This document shows positions 12,001 through 21,548 of a stretch of DNA of 64,000 bases, in pieces (within the stretch, counting starts at the first letter, position 1; each line of letters opens with the position of its first letter). The position numbers were made by a program, and so were the translations under genes. The notes under the pieces are model-generated. The model had not been told where the DNA came from and made no database searches. It saw only the letters and a program-made list of their open reading frames with translations. Source of the stretch: Nematostella vectensis (taxonomy: Eukaryota; Cnidaria; Anthozoa; Actiniaria; Edwardsiidae); assembly GCF_932526225.1 (NCBI RefSeq), contig NC_064035.1:4711501-4775500 (forward strand), read 5' to 3'.

Positions 12001-15000
12001 GATTGACTTATTACTGTATACTTTTAGTGTGTTTTTCTTGTAAGACACAGAGGTCTGAAGTTCATAGTACTCTTTTGCTACGGGAAATAAATCATTTTTG
12101 TGATTCTCTGAAATCTTGAAAATGGCGCCTTTGCGAGTGCGATCCTCTCGCTTACAAAAGTGCATGAGTTAGAACTTTTCTTTCCGGTATAATCTTGAAA
12201 TAAAAACCATTTTGCACACCTCCTCTCCGGCATGTGTGGAAATGGCGTGGTTTCAGAGTTTTCTAGCTCAGCTGTTTTTTCGAAAAAGGTGGTCAACAGT
12301 CCATTCCTTATACTGTATATTATATATAGTATAGATAACTTAATCTAGAAGTGTAAAGTATTGAAAAGATAAGGGCCCACCCTTTTCTCTGCCATTTTCT
12401 TTTCTTCCTCTTTCTTGCGGTTCTTTGCAACCCATGCAGCAGCACTGTCATCATCGCTCTCTTCATCGCCAAGGCCTTTCACTTTCCTTAAAGGATAAAA
12501 TATCATACTTAATTCATCATCGCTCTCTTTATCAACAAGGCCTTTCACTTTCCTTAAGGATAAAATATCATACATTAAGTAATCATAACTCTATTCATAT
12601 TGTTAAGGCATTCAGGATTACAAAAATATAATATTGTATCAATCAATTGATTTGCAATGACTCCTCAATGAGTACAAAGAAAGATCCTGAATTTACAGTC
12701 ATATGTCTTTAATGAACTGCTGTTTTGGAGTGTGCTGCCAATGGCTAGCTATGAGCTTTACTAGCCCGTGGTAATCTTCAAGCGGAATACAATGCAAAAT
12801 TTCAGTAAATTCGACACCGGTTTTCAATTTGTCCTTTTTATGATTAACGATAAACATGACAGATGCAGGGATGGCTTTGGGGAGAGAAAACATGAATCTC
12901 ACTAATTCCGGAGGAATAATATTTTCCTTACAACCCTTGGATGTGTGTATTAAAGCCCTTTAAGAAATAATGTGTTAAGGATTTGTGGATGAAGAGGGCA
13001 GAATTACTTATTAATCCTTTATTAATCCTGAAATTGTCTGTCTCTTATGAGAGTGTTTTTTCTCACCCTAATTTTTTGTACATTCTTCTTTTTTCTCTTA
13101 TCTCTTCAAGCTTTCTTCTCATCTGTACATAAAAAATAACAAAAAGATCAAAATGACATAAAATAGTGTAAACACCTAGCAATGGGCTGATGCTCTTTGG
13201 AGATCTCCTGCCATAAATGTAAAAAAAACAGGATTTTTTCATCAACACAGCTATAACTTTACTTTTCATTTAATTTTCTAGTTCAAGAAATCAATTATGC
13301 AGTACTATTATTAGTAGTAATTCAGTCAAATTTGATAGAATTTGCATCAAGTAGTACTGTAGCATGCTGTAGAAAAACCTGTACCCAGCAGCCAGAAATA
13401 TGACAATAATATCAAAATATGGCAAAAGCTACCTTCTCCTGCTCTTCTTTTTCCTTGATGTTTATTGCAGGGACATGGATATCATCTAAAAGAGTTGTTT
13501 TATTCTCTACAAATAAACAAATGAGAAAACATTTAGTTCTTCACTACCCTGCATGTACTGTTCTGTACTGTACTGTACTGTACTGTAGAATTATTACTGG
13601 GATACCTGCACAGTCATAATGCACCTTTGTGTTCGTTATGGTACCGAGAATTTTGCAATGTTGTGCAATGCCCAAAATCCTTTGTACCAAAGTCAATACA
13701 TACTATGCTTGTTAACCAAATGTTGAACTAGTTTTCTACTTCATAATTAACATCCACTTGCAGTCCTAATTACTTACCATCTTTCTTTGACTCTCCACTG
13801 TCAACCTGAAGGGGCTTGAGGCCAAGCTTCTCCCTTAATTTGCTAAAATTTAATAGAATTAAAAAAATCTAAAACAAACACATTCCATTATTGGTAACTG
13901 TTTGTTCCACACACTTTATATTATGAATGTGCACTTACATAAATTGGGTAGGGGGAAAGGGGGGATGAAGGTATATCAAAAACTGCTACATATGGGAATG
14001 TAGAGTGTGGAGGGGAAAAAAGAGACAAAAGAAATTGCTACTCAAGGAATGCTAAGATAGAGGGAGGAGAGGGAGGGAAGGAAGAGACACAAAAAAATCC
14101 AAGAAAAATTCAGAAGAGGGTGGGTGGGTTAAGGGCCAACTTGGAAAAAAAGAAAATTGGAAAATAGAGAAACTCTCCCCACAGAGAAAAGAGCAATGAA
14201 ATGTCCCACACTTATGTTATTGTTGTTGCCATCATATCAATCAATGGCTGACATTTTTCTTAATGGTCTTAAAGATCCTTGGGTGAGCGAGCAGTAAACC
14301 TGTGTTGTTTATTCCCAAAAAAATTTTGGATAGGGGGTGGACTTTTTTACTTTTATTTTTAGAATTTTTTTTAACTTTTTTATCAACAAGATCCTTCATT
14401 AAACATATTTTACTACCATATTTGACTGACTCTTACTTGGTTTCTTCAATACTTAGTGATGCATCCCCTCCCCCACCTGACTGTGATGGTGCTGCCCCTG
14501 TGTAAAGAAAGACATGTTTTTGAAAACTGGCAAGTTCACTCGTTCAAAAGCTGGCGTATTTGCTTTTACTTGACAAGTTTTACTTGCCAAGTGCACAAAG
14601 TTGATCACATAAAAGCTCAACCAGTTTTAATTGACAATTTTTTTCGATGAAAGTAGTTAGTAGGCCCCCTTTTCTTATGCTTGTGGTCCATTCAAAAAGC
14701 TGATATTTCTGCTGTAGCTGTCACAGTCTGTCTCTTTGTTAGTGGCACCATTTTGTGAGGGTAAGCTTTGCTATTTTTTGTATCGCTGCTGTCTAAGGCA
14801 TTACCAGCTCATCGCACTAAAAAATTGTCAAGTAAAAGTTGTTCGTGTGAACTGCCCTTTAGAGTATGCTATGAGTATGCAAAATATTTATAAGTTACCC
14901 CTAAGGTTCTTACATTTTATCTCATTCCAAAGCTAAATAAAAACGGAGTGTCTAGATACCCGAGAGCCGGGAATGCATACCCAAATACTAGCTACACTGC

Positions 15001-15947
15001 AACTTTGATAATTTTGTAAAAATTAGCCATATGAATCATATTTATCAATTCAAATCCATGTAGTTTTGTTAAAAACTTGGAAGCGATTCGGATGCAAGAA
15101 GCGTTTGATATTTTGAGAAATTCGCAAGGCTGGGCTCACCATAACAAAGAAATTTGAGTCTACACAGAGAACGAACCTCTAGTGTGGTGTAGCTGTCAGG
15201 TTTCTAGGCTTTTGAGAATCTTTCCTGTGGGTTAACTTGCAGCTTTATGTAAAAATATGAATCATTTTCACTTTAGAAAAGATGAAAAATGCTTTAAGAT
15301 TCTCATTCAGGAATTTTCCTCTCTATTTTTAGGCTGTCGGTTATGTAGTGTTTTGACAATCACACCCGTCATGTTCGTTTTCTCAAAATTTTTCTTAGTG
15401 TCTTCTCATGGTGTGCCTAGCCTTTGCGAAACGCTGTAAATAACAAATGCTCCGTGCATCAGAATCGCCTTTAATTTCTTCACAATGCTACATATAATGC
15501 AATGCTAAATATGATTCATAAGGCTAATTTTTACAAAAATATCAAAGTTGCCGGGTAGCTAGTATTTGGGCATGCGTTCCCGGCTCTTGGGTACCTAGAC
15601 ACTTCGAAATAAAAGTGCTAAGAAGCTTATCAAACATCACTTGCTTTCCTTTACTCATATAAACCTCACCAAACCATTCTTTTGTATCTGTATATCACAT
15701 GCCAAAACACGTTCAAAAAGCACAGACCTGCGCCTTCATCGTTCTGAGATTCCTCAATTGCGTACTCGAGCAGATCATCGTAGTCACTTCCTCGTTTCTT
15801 TTTCCTCTCACTGTCGTCGCTGTCTCTCTGCCGGTCCCTATCACGTTTTCGATGACGATCTTTGTCACGTCTTTTTTCGTCTTTCTCGCGTTCTTTTCTC
15901 CTTTCGCGGTCTCTATCCTTTTCTTTATGTTTCTTTGACGAGCCCAT
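1..15947 (-). CDS. SART1: SART1/Snu66-like U4/U6.U5 tri-snRNP protein, 3' end outside window
   Basis: Tri-snRNP-associated splicing factor acting in the nucleus when the pre-catalytic spliceosome forms. Exons on the minus strand: 15947-15728, 14497-14437, 13842-13778, 13506-13433, 13122-13067, 12486-12381, 10978-10886, 10569-10473, 10281-10223, 9876-9796, 9725-9653, 9556-9516, 9186-9160, 8997-8938, 8834-8778, 8500-8442, 7830-7733, 7577-7499, 6552-6516, 6381-6327, 4801-4739, 4514-4471, 4140-4048, 3291-3210, 1304-1214, 757-725, 98-<1. All phases join in frame (667 codons). The N-terminus is [10 protein letters not shown] followed by an Arg/Asp/Lys-rich tract. Family blocks visible in order include [77 protein letters not shown] and LTPKE. 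Exon 12 uses a GC donor; exon 13 has only 27 nt. Exons 19 and 20 are weakly conserved and less certain. About 130 residues fewer than human SART1, some of them beyond the edge. Confidence 0.93.
418..640. repeat. G-rich hAT-like MITE remnant in a SART1 intron
   Basis: Begins CAGGGGCGGATCCAGG followed by a long G run, with a second G run of about 25 at 582-606. CAGGGGCGGATCC-like ends recur in this window near 20634 and 24478, as expected of a dispersed non-autonomous DNA element. I could not place the right end or a target-site duplication. Confidence 0.3.
884..1138. mobile_element. ~255-bp MITE, TTAAAGCCGCATTGTCACC family, copy 1
   Basis: Inverted ends: TTAAAGCCGCATTGTCACCA on the left, and the complement of that motif (TGGTGACAATGCGGGTTTAA) on the right. 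The same family is at 20984-21229 and 29562-29809, with shared internal motifs such as GGTTTCCGTAGGACCTCCG. No coding capacity. It sits in a SART1 intron. Confidence 0.65.
1515..2155 (-). pseudogene. 3' fragment of a non-LTR retrotransposon reverse transcriptase
   Basis: The minus strand encodes the C-terminal tail of a LINE-type reverse transcriptase. Motifs include [19 protein letters not shown], then an in-frame TAG, then [15 protein letters not shown], followed by TKLWNNLP near the end and a stop at about 1515. The region upstream of about 2155 is minisatellite, so the polymerase core is absent. This is a dead, 5'-truncated insertion, as is usual for LINEs, in the same orientation as the host gene inside a SART1 intron. 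Confidence 0.75.
2190..3165. repeat. Degenerate minisatellite (ACCTACCGTAGTGTGACATG-type)
   Basis: About 1 kb of short units of roughly 20 nt built on ACCTACCGTAGTGTGACATG, arranged in irregular larger groups that also contain TAGCATAACCTGACGTAGCG. It ends about 45 nt inside the intron from the donor of SART1 exon 24 (3210) and shares no exon sequence with it. No protein signal. Confidence 0.85.
3395..3595. mobile_element. Foldback (hairpin) element
   Basis: Two ~75-nt arms pair with each other around a ~45-nt loop. The left arm contains ACACGGGGTTCGCATAACCC then GGCCGCCAT; the right arm begins ATGGCGGCCGAGTTATGCG. Arms are roughly 85-90% complementary by eye. It lies in the SART1 intron between exons 23 and 24 and is non-coding; ORFs through the arms are incidental. 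Confidence 0.65.
4650..4715. repeat. Three ~17-bp repeats (TTTTAAGCGTACAAG)
   Basis: Three consecutive copies of TTTTAAGCGTACAAG, preceded by GTACGCTTTTAAGCGTAC, which is itself palindromic. Lies between SART1 exons 21 and 22. Role unknown. Confidence 0.7.
4782..6003 (-). repeat. 50-bp tandem array made of the exon 21 acceptor junction (about 24 copies)
   Basis: Period 50 bp, a few units 1-2 bp shorter and one truncated near 5880. Read on the gene strand, each unit has TTAAC (branch-point-like), a weak pyrimidine stretch, TTGTTTAAAG, then GGTCTATAGTTATCGACTCT. The unit nearest 4801 is the real junction: AG at 4803-4802 followed by the first ~23 nt of SART1 exon 21, encoding S-I-V-I-D-S. The other ~23 copies lie upstream in the intron, so the splicing machinery meets many near-identical acceptors. 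Using an upstream copy would bring an in-frame TAG within 20 codons. Confidence 0.92.
6650..7510 (-). repeat. 82-bp tandem array carrying the exon 18 donor junction
   Basis: Four well-preserved units (about 7179-7506) with an 81-82 bp period, plus more diverged units to about 6650. On the gene strand each unit includes TGCACTACAAAG followed by GTACACC or a mutated AACATCC. TGCACTACAAAG is exactly the last 12 nt of SART1 exon 18, and GTACACC is its donor. The array therefore starts inside the exon and runs into the intron. Long ORFs across it on both strands are a by-product of the repeat. Confidence 0.85.
7861..8028. mobile_element. Small MITE with CAGGGCCGTAGCA-type ends
   Basis: Left end CAGGGCCGTAGCAGGGG, right end TTGCTACGGCTATG, imperfect inverted repeats about 168 bp apart, with G/C-rich stretches at both sides. 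ACAGT flanks both ends and may be a partial target-site duplication. Related ends occur near 49288 and 57479. Lies in the SART1 intron between exons 16 and 17. Confidence 0.5.
9965..10195. repeat. Purine-rich minisatellite (AAGGGAACAAGGGGTTACAAGG)
   Basis: Repeated AAGGGAACAAGGGG / TTACAAGGAAACAAGGGG motifs of about 16-32 nt within the SART1 intron between exons 9 and 10. Strong A/G bias on the plus strand, so the pre-mRNA would be pyrimidine-rich just upstream of the exon 10 acceptor (9876). Any influence on splicing is conjecture. Confidence 0.75.
12475..12565 (-). repeat. 66-bp duplication of the SART1 exon 6 acceptor and exon start
   Basis: Two copies, 66 bp apart, of TATCCTTTAAG followed by GAAAGTGAAAGGCCTTG. 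The family-conserved product uses the proximal acceptor, with the exon starting at 12486. The distal copy would start the exon at 12552 and add 22 codons with no stop and no frame change. The distal version encodes [13 protein letters not shown], a diverged echo of [13 protein letters not shown]. Both AG sites look equally good, so alternative use is plausible but unproven. Confidence 0.85.
14935..15614. mobile_element. 664-bp MITE with ~100-bp inverted ends and 8-bp TSD (hAT-like)
   Basis: Flanked by AAATAAAA at 14935-14942 and 15607-15614. Ends CGGAGTGTCTAGATACCC and, reversed, CGAAGTGTCTAGGTACCC. The inverted repeats run about 100 nt inward, including CAACTTTGATA and TTTTTGTAAAAATTAGCC. 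No transposase ORF. An 8-bp duplication and long inverted ends fit a non-autonomous hAT element. It lies in the first SART1 intron. Confidence 0.75.
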
Positions 15948-16409
15948 GGCGTCACCAGGAAGAAAACCGAAGCTTGGTAAAAAAGTAAATCAAGACGATT
16001 ATTCGCAAACCATCAAAAATACGTCGCCTTGCTTCGAGACCGCCATGATGCTTAGCAGCCGCGCAAACACAGGGCGACCACATTGCGTTTACCTTGAATA
16101 TTTATTGACGATTGCCCTGGAATACCTAATATTAGAAAGATTCGTACGATGTTATAACAAAACCCGTGCAAGGAACTGTTTCTTATTATTTTCATCTATT
16201 AATTTTATCTATTAATCTATGAGACAAATGAATGGTGCTGCGATAGTGGGATGTCTGTGCTTACCCACAATGCAACCCTGAATCGTGTAGTTTGTGTGGT
16301 TCTTGGTGCAGAGATCTGTCGTACTTGTAATAGTTCTGGAAGTTTTATCGGGAAAACAACAAGTTGCAGTCATGCAATCACCGACATGGGCATTGTATAA
16401 GCTCCAGTC
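15948..16409. promoter_or_regulatory. Divergent promoter region between SART1 and the sorting nexin
   Basis: The two start codons are 463 bp apart and point away from each other, so both 5' UTRs and core promoters must fit here unless there are further upstream non-coding exons. No clear TATA box at the expected places. An open frame running from within SART1 exon 1 into this region has no recognisable content and was not called. Confidence 0.5.
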
Positions 16410-19400
16410 ATGATTCGAGACTACGTTAGAAGTGGAGGAAACAACACGGTGAGGAGTTTGCCTGCGATGCCATTTTGTTATCATTTGGACGTGAAGAATG
16501 TGCTTGATGCATCCTTGATAACAGATGCGTTTGAATACACAATTATTTCTTTTAATCCAGATCGTTAAATTGATTCATATACAGTGCCCTGTACTAGTTA
16601 TTGCCCAAACTGAAGCTTAGATCCCCCAGACTATACATATACTGCAATGTACACACCATGCAAACACCTATTTGTTTATGACTAGTATGTAGATGTCGAG
16701 GTCAAGTTTCCAAGAACCCATGTTCATGAAGGCAAAGCACTGTACACAGATTATGAGGTTGAAGTCAAGGTAACATAATATAATTTTTCCCCTTTGTTTA
16801 CTGGTGATTTTTTCAGGCTTACAGAATTTATTTTTTAACCAGGTTATAATGAGTTCCAACCCCTACCCTCTTTTGATGATCACATGTTTTGAGGGGTCAG
16901 GGGTGTGGTACTGAATTGTCACTAGATCTCTAAACTCAATTAATGACTTCTGAAATTTTGAAAGAATAATCAAGATGACTAATTAGTTGTAATAACATGC
17001 CTGAAAATCATTCAGCTTAAAACTTCATCCTTTTTTCAGACAAATCACCCCTGCTTTCCTCTTTTCCATTCCAATACAAGAAGACGGTACTCAGAGTTTG
17101 CATGGCTCAGGAGTAGATTGGGATTGCATGATTTTATCTTAATGTAAGTTAGAGCTATTGTTATCACTGCATTTTTTTCAACAGCTTTTTACTTACAATG
17201 ATACAGAAGTTAAATGTGTTTAGTTCCTTTAGGTTCCAGTCTACGGTCTCCTTTTCTTTTTTTTTTATTTGAATGTTCTCACGAAAAAGGTTAGGATTGA
17301 ATGCACTTTTCAAATGCTTGGTTCACTAAACAATTCCAGAAGGACCCCAAGTCTTCCACGCAAGCAGCTGATTGGTCGGTTCAAAGAGGGCTTTCTTTGT
17401 GAGCGACAAGCAGGATTGCAGAAGTTTATGAACAGGTACTACTGTAGTACAATCATCATAAATATATAATAAGTGACTGATGAAATGAGGAAATGCTTGA
17501 TAAAGAATATGCTGTGGATTTTATTTTAAAAACTGCATTTGCTGTCTTTTTTAAGGTTTACATTGTACCTTGAATTGATATACTTTTTTCTATTTGCCTT
17601 TCACACCCTTTTTGTTGTTTTTCTAAGGTAGCTTACAAATTCTTTATACTGACTCTTTCCTTATTGGTCACATTAGGGTTGTTGAAACAAGCATCTACCT
17701 ACAGGAGCCTGTCCTACAGCTATTTCTACAGACAAATCTCAAGCCAAAAGATATGGACCATTACTTAAAGACAAGAAATCCTGCAGCAATACGGTCACTG
17801 ATCGCTATGCTGAACAGAAAACCAGTCAAGAAGGGGGAACAGAAAACCACAATCAGCTCTCCATGTTATGATTTTCCCCTGACAAAAAAGTAAGAATTTT
17901 TGTTGTTCATTGCCTGCATTGTAGATTCAAAAAACAAATTATTGTGATGGTAACATTGCATAAATGATAAGACTCCATTGTGCTATTAGTCATCATTTTT
18001 ATATTAATTGTTTTGTCACAGGTTAGAGAAGAGTTTGATTACTGGGCGAGGTTGGTCATGCCAATACAGTGAAGTACAGTCCTTTAGGTCTGAAACAGAA
18101 AATAGTGGTAAGAATCAGAATTTAACACATTGACCCCTCAACCGGCCTTAACTGGCTTTGAGAAGTACCCACAACCCAAAAAATTCATAAATGCCAAATA
18201 AACACAACAAGATGAAGATACTAAGGCATTAGTCAAAGGGATAAATGGTCTTGAAGATATGCATCCAACTAAGGTGATAGTGACTACTCTTTAAGCCAAA
18301 TAATAGCACAGGTTCTTTGACAAGTCTCAAATCGAACAAGGAGAGAAAAGCAGAATCACCCCTCTCAATAAAACGCTCAAAATACCACACAAAGGAGAGA
18401 GATCAGCAAACACAGCTCAAGACACAAATAGATACCTTTATTCTGATATTCCAGGTTCATTTCCATGGCCTCAAAACACAATGTTCACTCCTTGAAGGCT
18501 TGTAAAACCACTTTGATGCCATTACGGATCGCAAGGCATTCTGGGAGATCCAGGGAAAATTTAATGAGGGGAGGGCCTGTCAACACTCCTCTCCCCAAAG
18601 TCAGATGGTTTTTTGATAAGTCTTTTCACCCCAAAGCCAAACAAATAAATTCCAGGCCATATAGACCTATAATAGCAAGGTGAACAATTTTTTAATCAAT
18701 TTGGTTTCAGAAAAGACAGCATTTAGGAGAGCTGTGGTGATTCATTAGAAATTTATTTTCTCATCCAGGCAAAGCCAAACAAGAAAGAATTACCATGAAT
18801 TCACCTTTGCTTGCAAATATCCATAAGCAAAGCACTCAGTTATGCCCCAATAGACTTCATGATGTCCTGAGACACTCTCCTAATATGCTCATAGCTGTAT
18901 TTTTGATGAAAAATACAAGTAACCATCAACTTGTGCTTGCTTCAGCACAACAACAAGGGATTAAAAGTGGGGACCGCTAAGCACTGTTGAAAAGCTAGGC
19001 TGACTAGGTGCAGGGGTGTTTGACTTTAACAGGCTGTATAAAACTCAGAATAGGGGGGAGGTATCTGTTTTCAGTCTGTTTTTTTTGTAAATTCAGCTCA
19101 ACAATAGCCAGGAGTCAATGGGTTAAGTCCCTATTTTAAAATATGCAAGTGGGATGGCACAGAAGTTCATCCCAAATCTTGTGTAACAAGCAATATCAAG
19201 TCTACTCACAATGTCTCAGTTTTATGGGCCATTTTTCTTTACAGGTGAAACTGGACATATGGCAACACTCAATGCGGAAGTCCTCCCAGGGGGAAGGCTG
19301 ACTTTACCCACCATCCCTGGCAGTATGGAGGATATGTATTATACCAACAATACCATGGCTATAGATACACTCACAGTAGCACCATGTCACAAAGAACAGC

Positions 19401-19606
19401 AAGAGAGAAGAGCAAGTTGGCATGGGACATCCACAGATTATGTAGACTTTTTACTGGATGATTATGATGTTATTCCAATGGAGGAAATGATGCAAGTTGT
19501 GGATCAAAACCACTCTGAAGCTGCGGAGTTGGGATATTTGGACTTGACCACCACATTAGACTCACTTTATTCCCAAAGTGCAGAGCAAATGGCTTTTGAT
19601 TACTAG
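16410..19606 (+). CDS. PX-domain sorting nexin, SNX10/SNX11-like
   Basis: Endosomal sorting protein: the PX domain binds phosphatidylinositol 3-phosphate. Seven exons: 16410-16448, 16686-16769, 17040-17143, 17340-17435, 17677-17889, 18022-18107, 19245-19606; phases join to 327 aa. PX domain about residues 14-135: strand YVDVEVKFPRTHVHEGKALY, the lipid-binding RRYSEF (56-61), the proline turn LPRK (81-84), and a second basic patch around ERQAGLQKFMNR. It then follows the SNX10/11 pattern with LQLFLQTNL. The C-terminal ~120 residues are acidic (DFLLDDYDVIPMEE) and unlike the human tails. Exon 1 (13 codons) was chosen because it gives ATG, a GTGAGG donor and the right phase; it is the least certain part. 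The last intron carries a TTAA MITE. Confidence 0.85.
18122..19126 (+). mobile_element. ~1-kb TTAA-flanked MITE (piggyBac-like target site), intronic copy
   Basis: Bounded by TTAA at 18122-18125 and 19123-19126. Ends CACATTGACCCCT and AGGAGTCAATGGG form imperfect inverted repeats. It is a diverged copy of the element that forms the tandem array at 58337-64000, in the opposite orientation. No intact transposase; the open frames inside show no recognisable domain. A TTAA target site is typical of piggyBac-type elements. Lies in the last intron of the sorting nexin gene. Confidence 0.8.
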
Positions 19607-20630
19607 TAGATCAGTCAAGGAAGTGGGGGGGGGGGGGGTTATTTGTGGGACTGTAGACAATTCGGAGTTGTCAGGCAGTCCACAGTTCAGGATTTAGGAA
19701 ACAGCAATATTAGAATGTATAATAAAAGAAAATAATGATGAATAAGAAAATAAAGTTCAAGATTTTTTTTCAAGTCACATGCTCATAAAGAGTATAGATT
19801 TTAACCCTAAGCCCACACAAAAAAAAAATGTTTCTGGTTGCCACCGGTGTGCCTTTTTTATATACCAAGTCTTTCTTGGTAATACCTCTGAAACAATGCA
19901 AATTTTGAGTTTTGCACTCTTCAATAACAAGAATTGGCAAAAGATAGATTTGCCATCACGCTATACAAAGAAAGTTATGCTAAACACATTACCCTAAAAG
20001 TGTCACAATAGTGCCTCTGCTTAGATGAATCATTTTTATCCACGCAAAAATTGTCATGACATATAATAATTATAAAAATTATATAATAAAAGAAATATTA
20101 CATATAACAATTTTGTGTCTTGACTCTATAATACAGCTTCAAAGCCTAAGCTATAGGCTAGCAGGCTCCCACAGAATAATAGGCTAGCAGGCTCCCGCCG
20201 AAGAAAGTGTGACCAGAAACGAAAGATTTTAAGAAGAACGGTTGTGGTCATCAGCAATTTTGACACTTTAAATGATAGAAAAAGGCATTTAAACAGAAAA
20301 ATTGATACAACTCCAACTTTACATTCCAAAGGTTTCAGAGAACCATTTTACTAAAGAAATAAATGACAATGATAAAAGACTTGATCACAATAAGATTAGA
20401 AGTTTCATTTAGGCCCATCGGAACAGTTAGCTACTATTATCCAAGCGCCGGCTACTTTTTCAAGTCAATTGATGTTTTATTTTAGCTGTAGTTTACATTA
20501 CAGCATTACTTAACATATTTTATTTCATCTTTCTGGGCAATACATTTTATTTTAAGCAAAGCTATGGTTTCAAGGTACAATGTACAATATCTTACACAAA
20601 CATTTTTGTATTATGTCCTTTACAAGACTT
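19607..20630. other. 3' UTR of the sorting nexin and downstream AT-rich DNA
   Basis: AATAAA at 19721-19726, about 115 nt after the stop codon, is a reasonable polyadenylation signal. A G run lies at 19625-19638. A small direct duplication of TAGGCTAGCAGGCTCCC lies at about 20154-20196. Nothing else recognised. Confidence 0.5.
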
Positions 20631-20633
20631 ACA

Positions 20634-20796
20634 CAGCGGCGTAGCCAGGATTTTTAAATGGAGGGGGCCCAAATGGTCCTTTCAAGGCATTTTCTCCTGT
20701 ATTTCAGATAATGTCTCATACATTTACTGTATTTTTGGCTGCTAAAAGGGTGGGGGGGCCCAGGAACCCTGTGCCACTCCCCTGGTTAGGCCCCTG
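20634..20796. mobile_element. Small MITE with CAGCGGCGTAGCCAGG end
   Basis: Left end CAGCGGCGTAGCCAGG, right end CCTGGTTAGGCCCCTG, inverted about 160 bp apart, with G runs internally. Similar in style to the elements at 7861, 49288 and 57479. No clear target-site duplication. Confidence 0.45.
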
Positions 20797-20983
20797 ATAA
20801 AAATATCAAGCAGAGAATACTATGGATTTTTTTTTAAAATCCCTACTAGCCAGAGAAGTCTTTTTTGGTGATTCTGCCTACAATTGGGATAAGTATTTTT
20901 TTTTGCTCACACCACTTAACACTAGGACCTCAAAGGTTTGATACAAAATTAGTTGTGTTATTTAAAGAGGCAATAAAGAGGAA

Positions 20984-21229
20984 TTAAAGCCGCATTGACA
21001 GCAGTTTACTCTCGAAGGTCTGACGAAAACCTCAATTGACAAAAGAATCTATAAGAATCCACCCTATAAACCAGGCCATCCACTCTAAATTATCAGTCAC
21101 ATCCTCAAAGAGACTTCCAATAGACACACTCCTTTTACAATTTTGAAATATTTTCCATGTTTTCCGTTAAAAATCATTAGAGATTATTACATAATCGAAC
21201 GCAAGTAAACTGGTGACAATGCAGCTTAA
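20984..21229. mobile_element. ~245-bp MITE, TTAAAGCCGCATTGTC family, copy 2
   Basis: Ends TTAAAGCCGCATTGACAGC and GGTGACAATGCAGCTTAA, same family as 884-1138. Lies downstream of CDV3. Confidence 0.65.
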
Positions 21230-21548
21230 ACTAGAGCTTGATTGTTTGGCTAGCCATATAGACACAGGTGGGAAAACAGTACAAGGTAGCACTACAAGAC
21301 ACACACTTCTGAATCTGGTGCTTAGTTGAAAACCACAGTACACATCCAGCAAAATCAAAGCCAACTTGTGGTGGATTTGTACATTTGGTGTGCTACAGTG
21401 ATAATTGAAATTTATTTGGTTCATCACAAGTTTCTTTGTTGTCTTGTTATGTCTTTTATTTAAGCACAATTTGTATTGTGCGTCTGTAAGCATATCATGT
21501 CATCATCTCCAGGACCTTTAATTTTCTGGTTGGTGTCACATGTAACTT

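Noticed and set aside
15862-16215. 117-codon plus-strand frame overlapping SART1 exon 1
   Set aside because: Its first part is the antisense of the Arg/Asp-rich SART1 N-terminus; no donor or domain supports it as the sorting nexin start.
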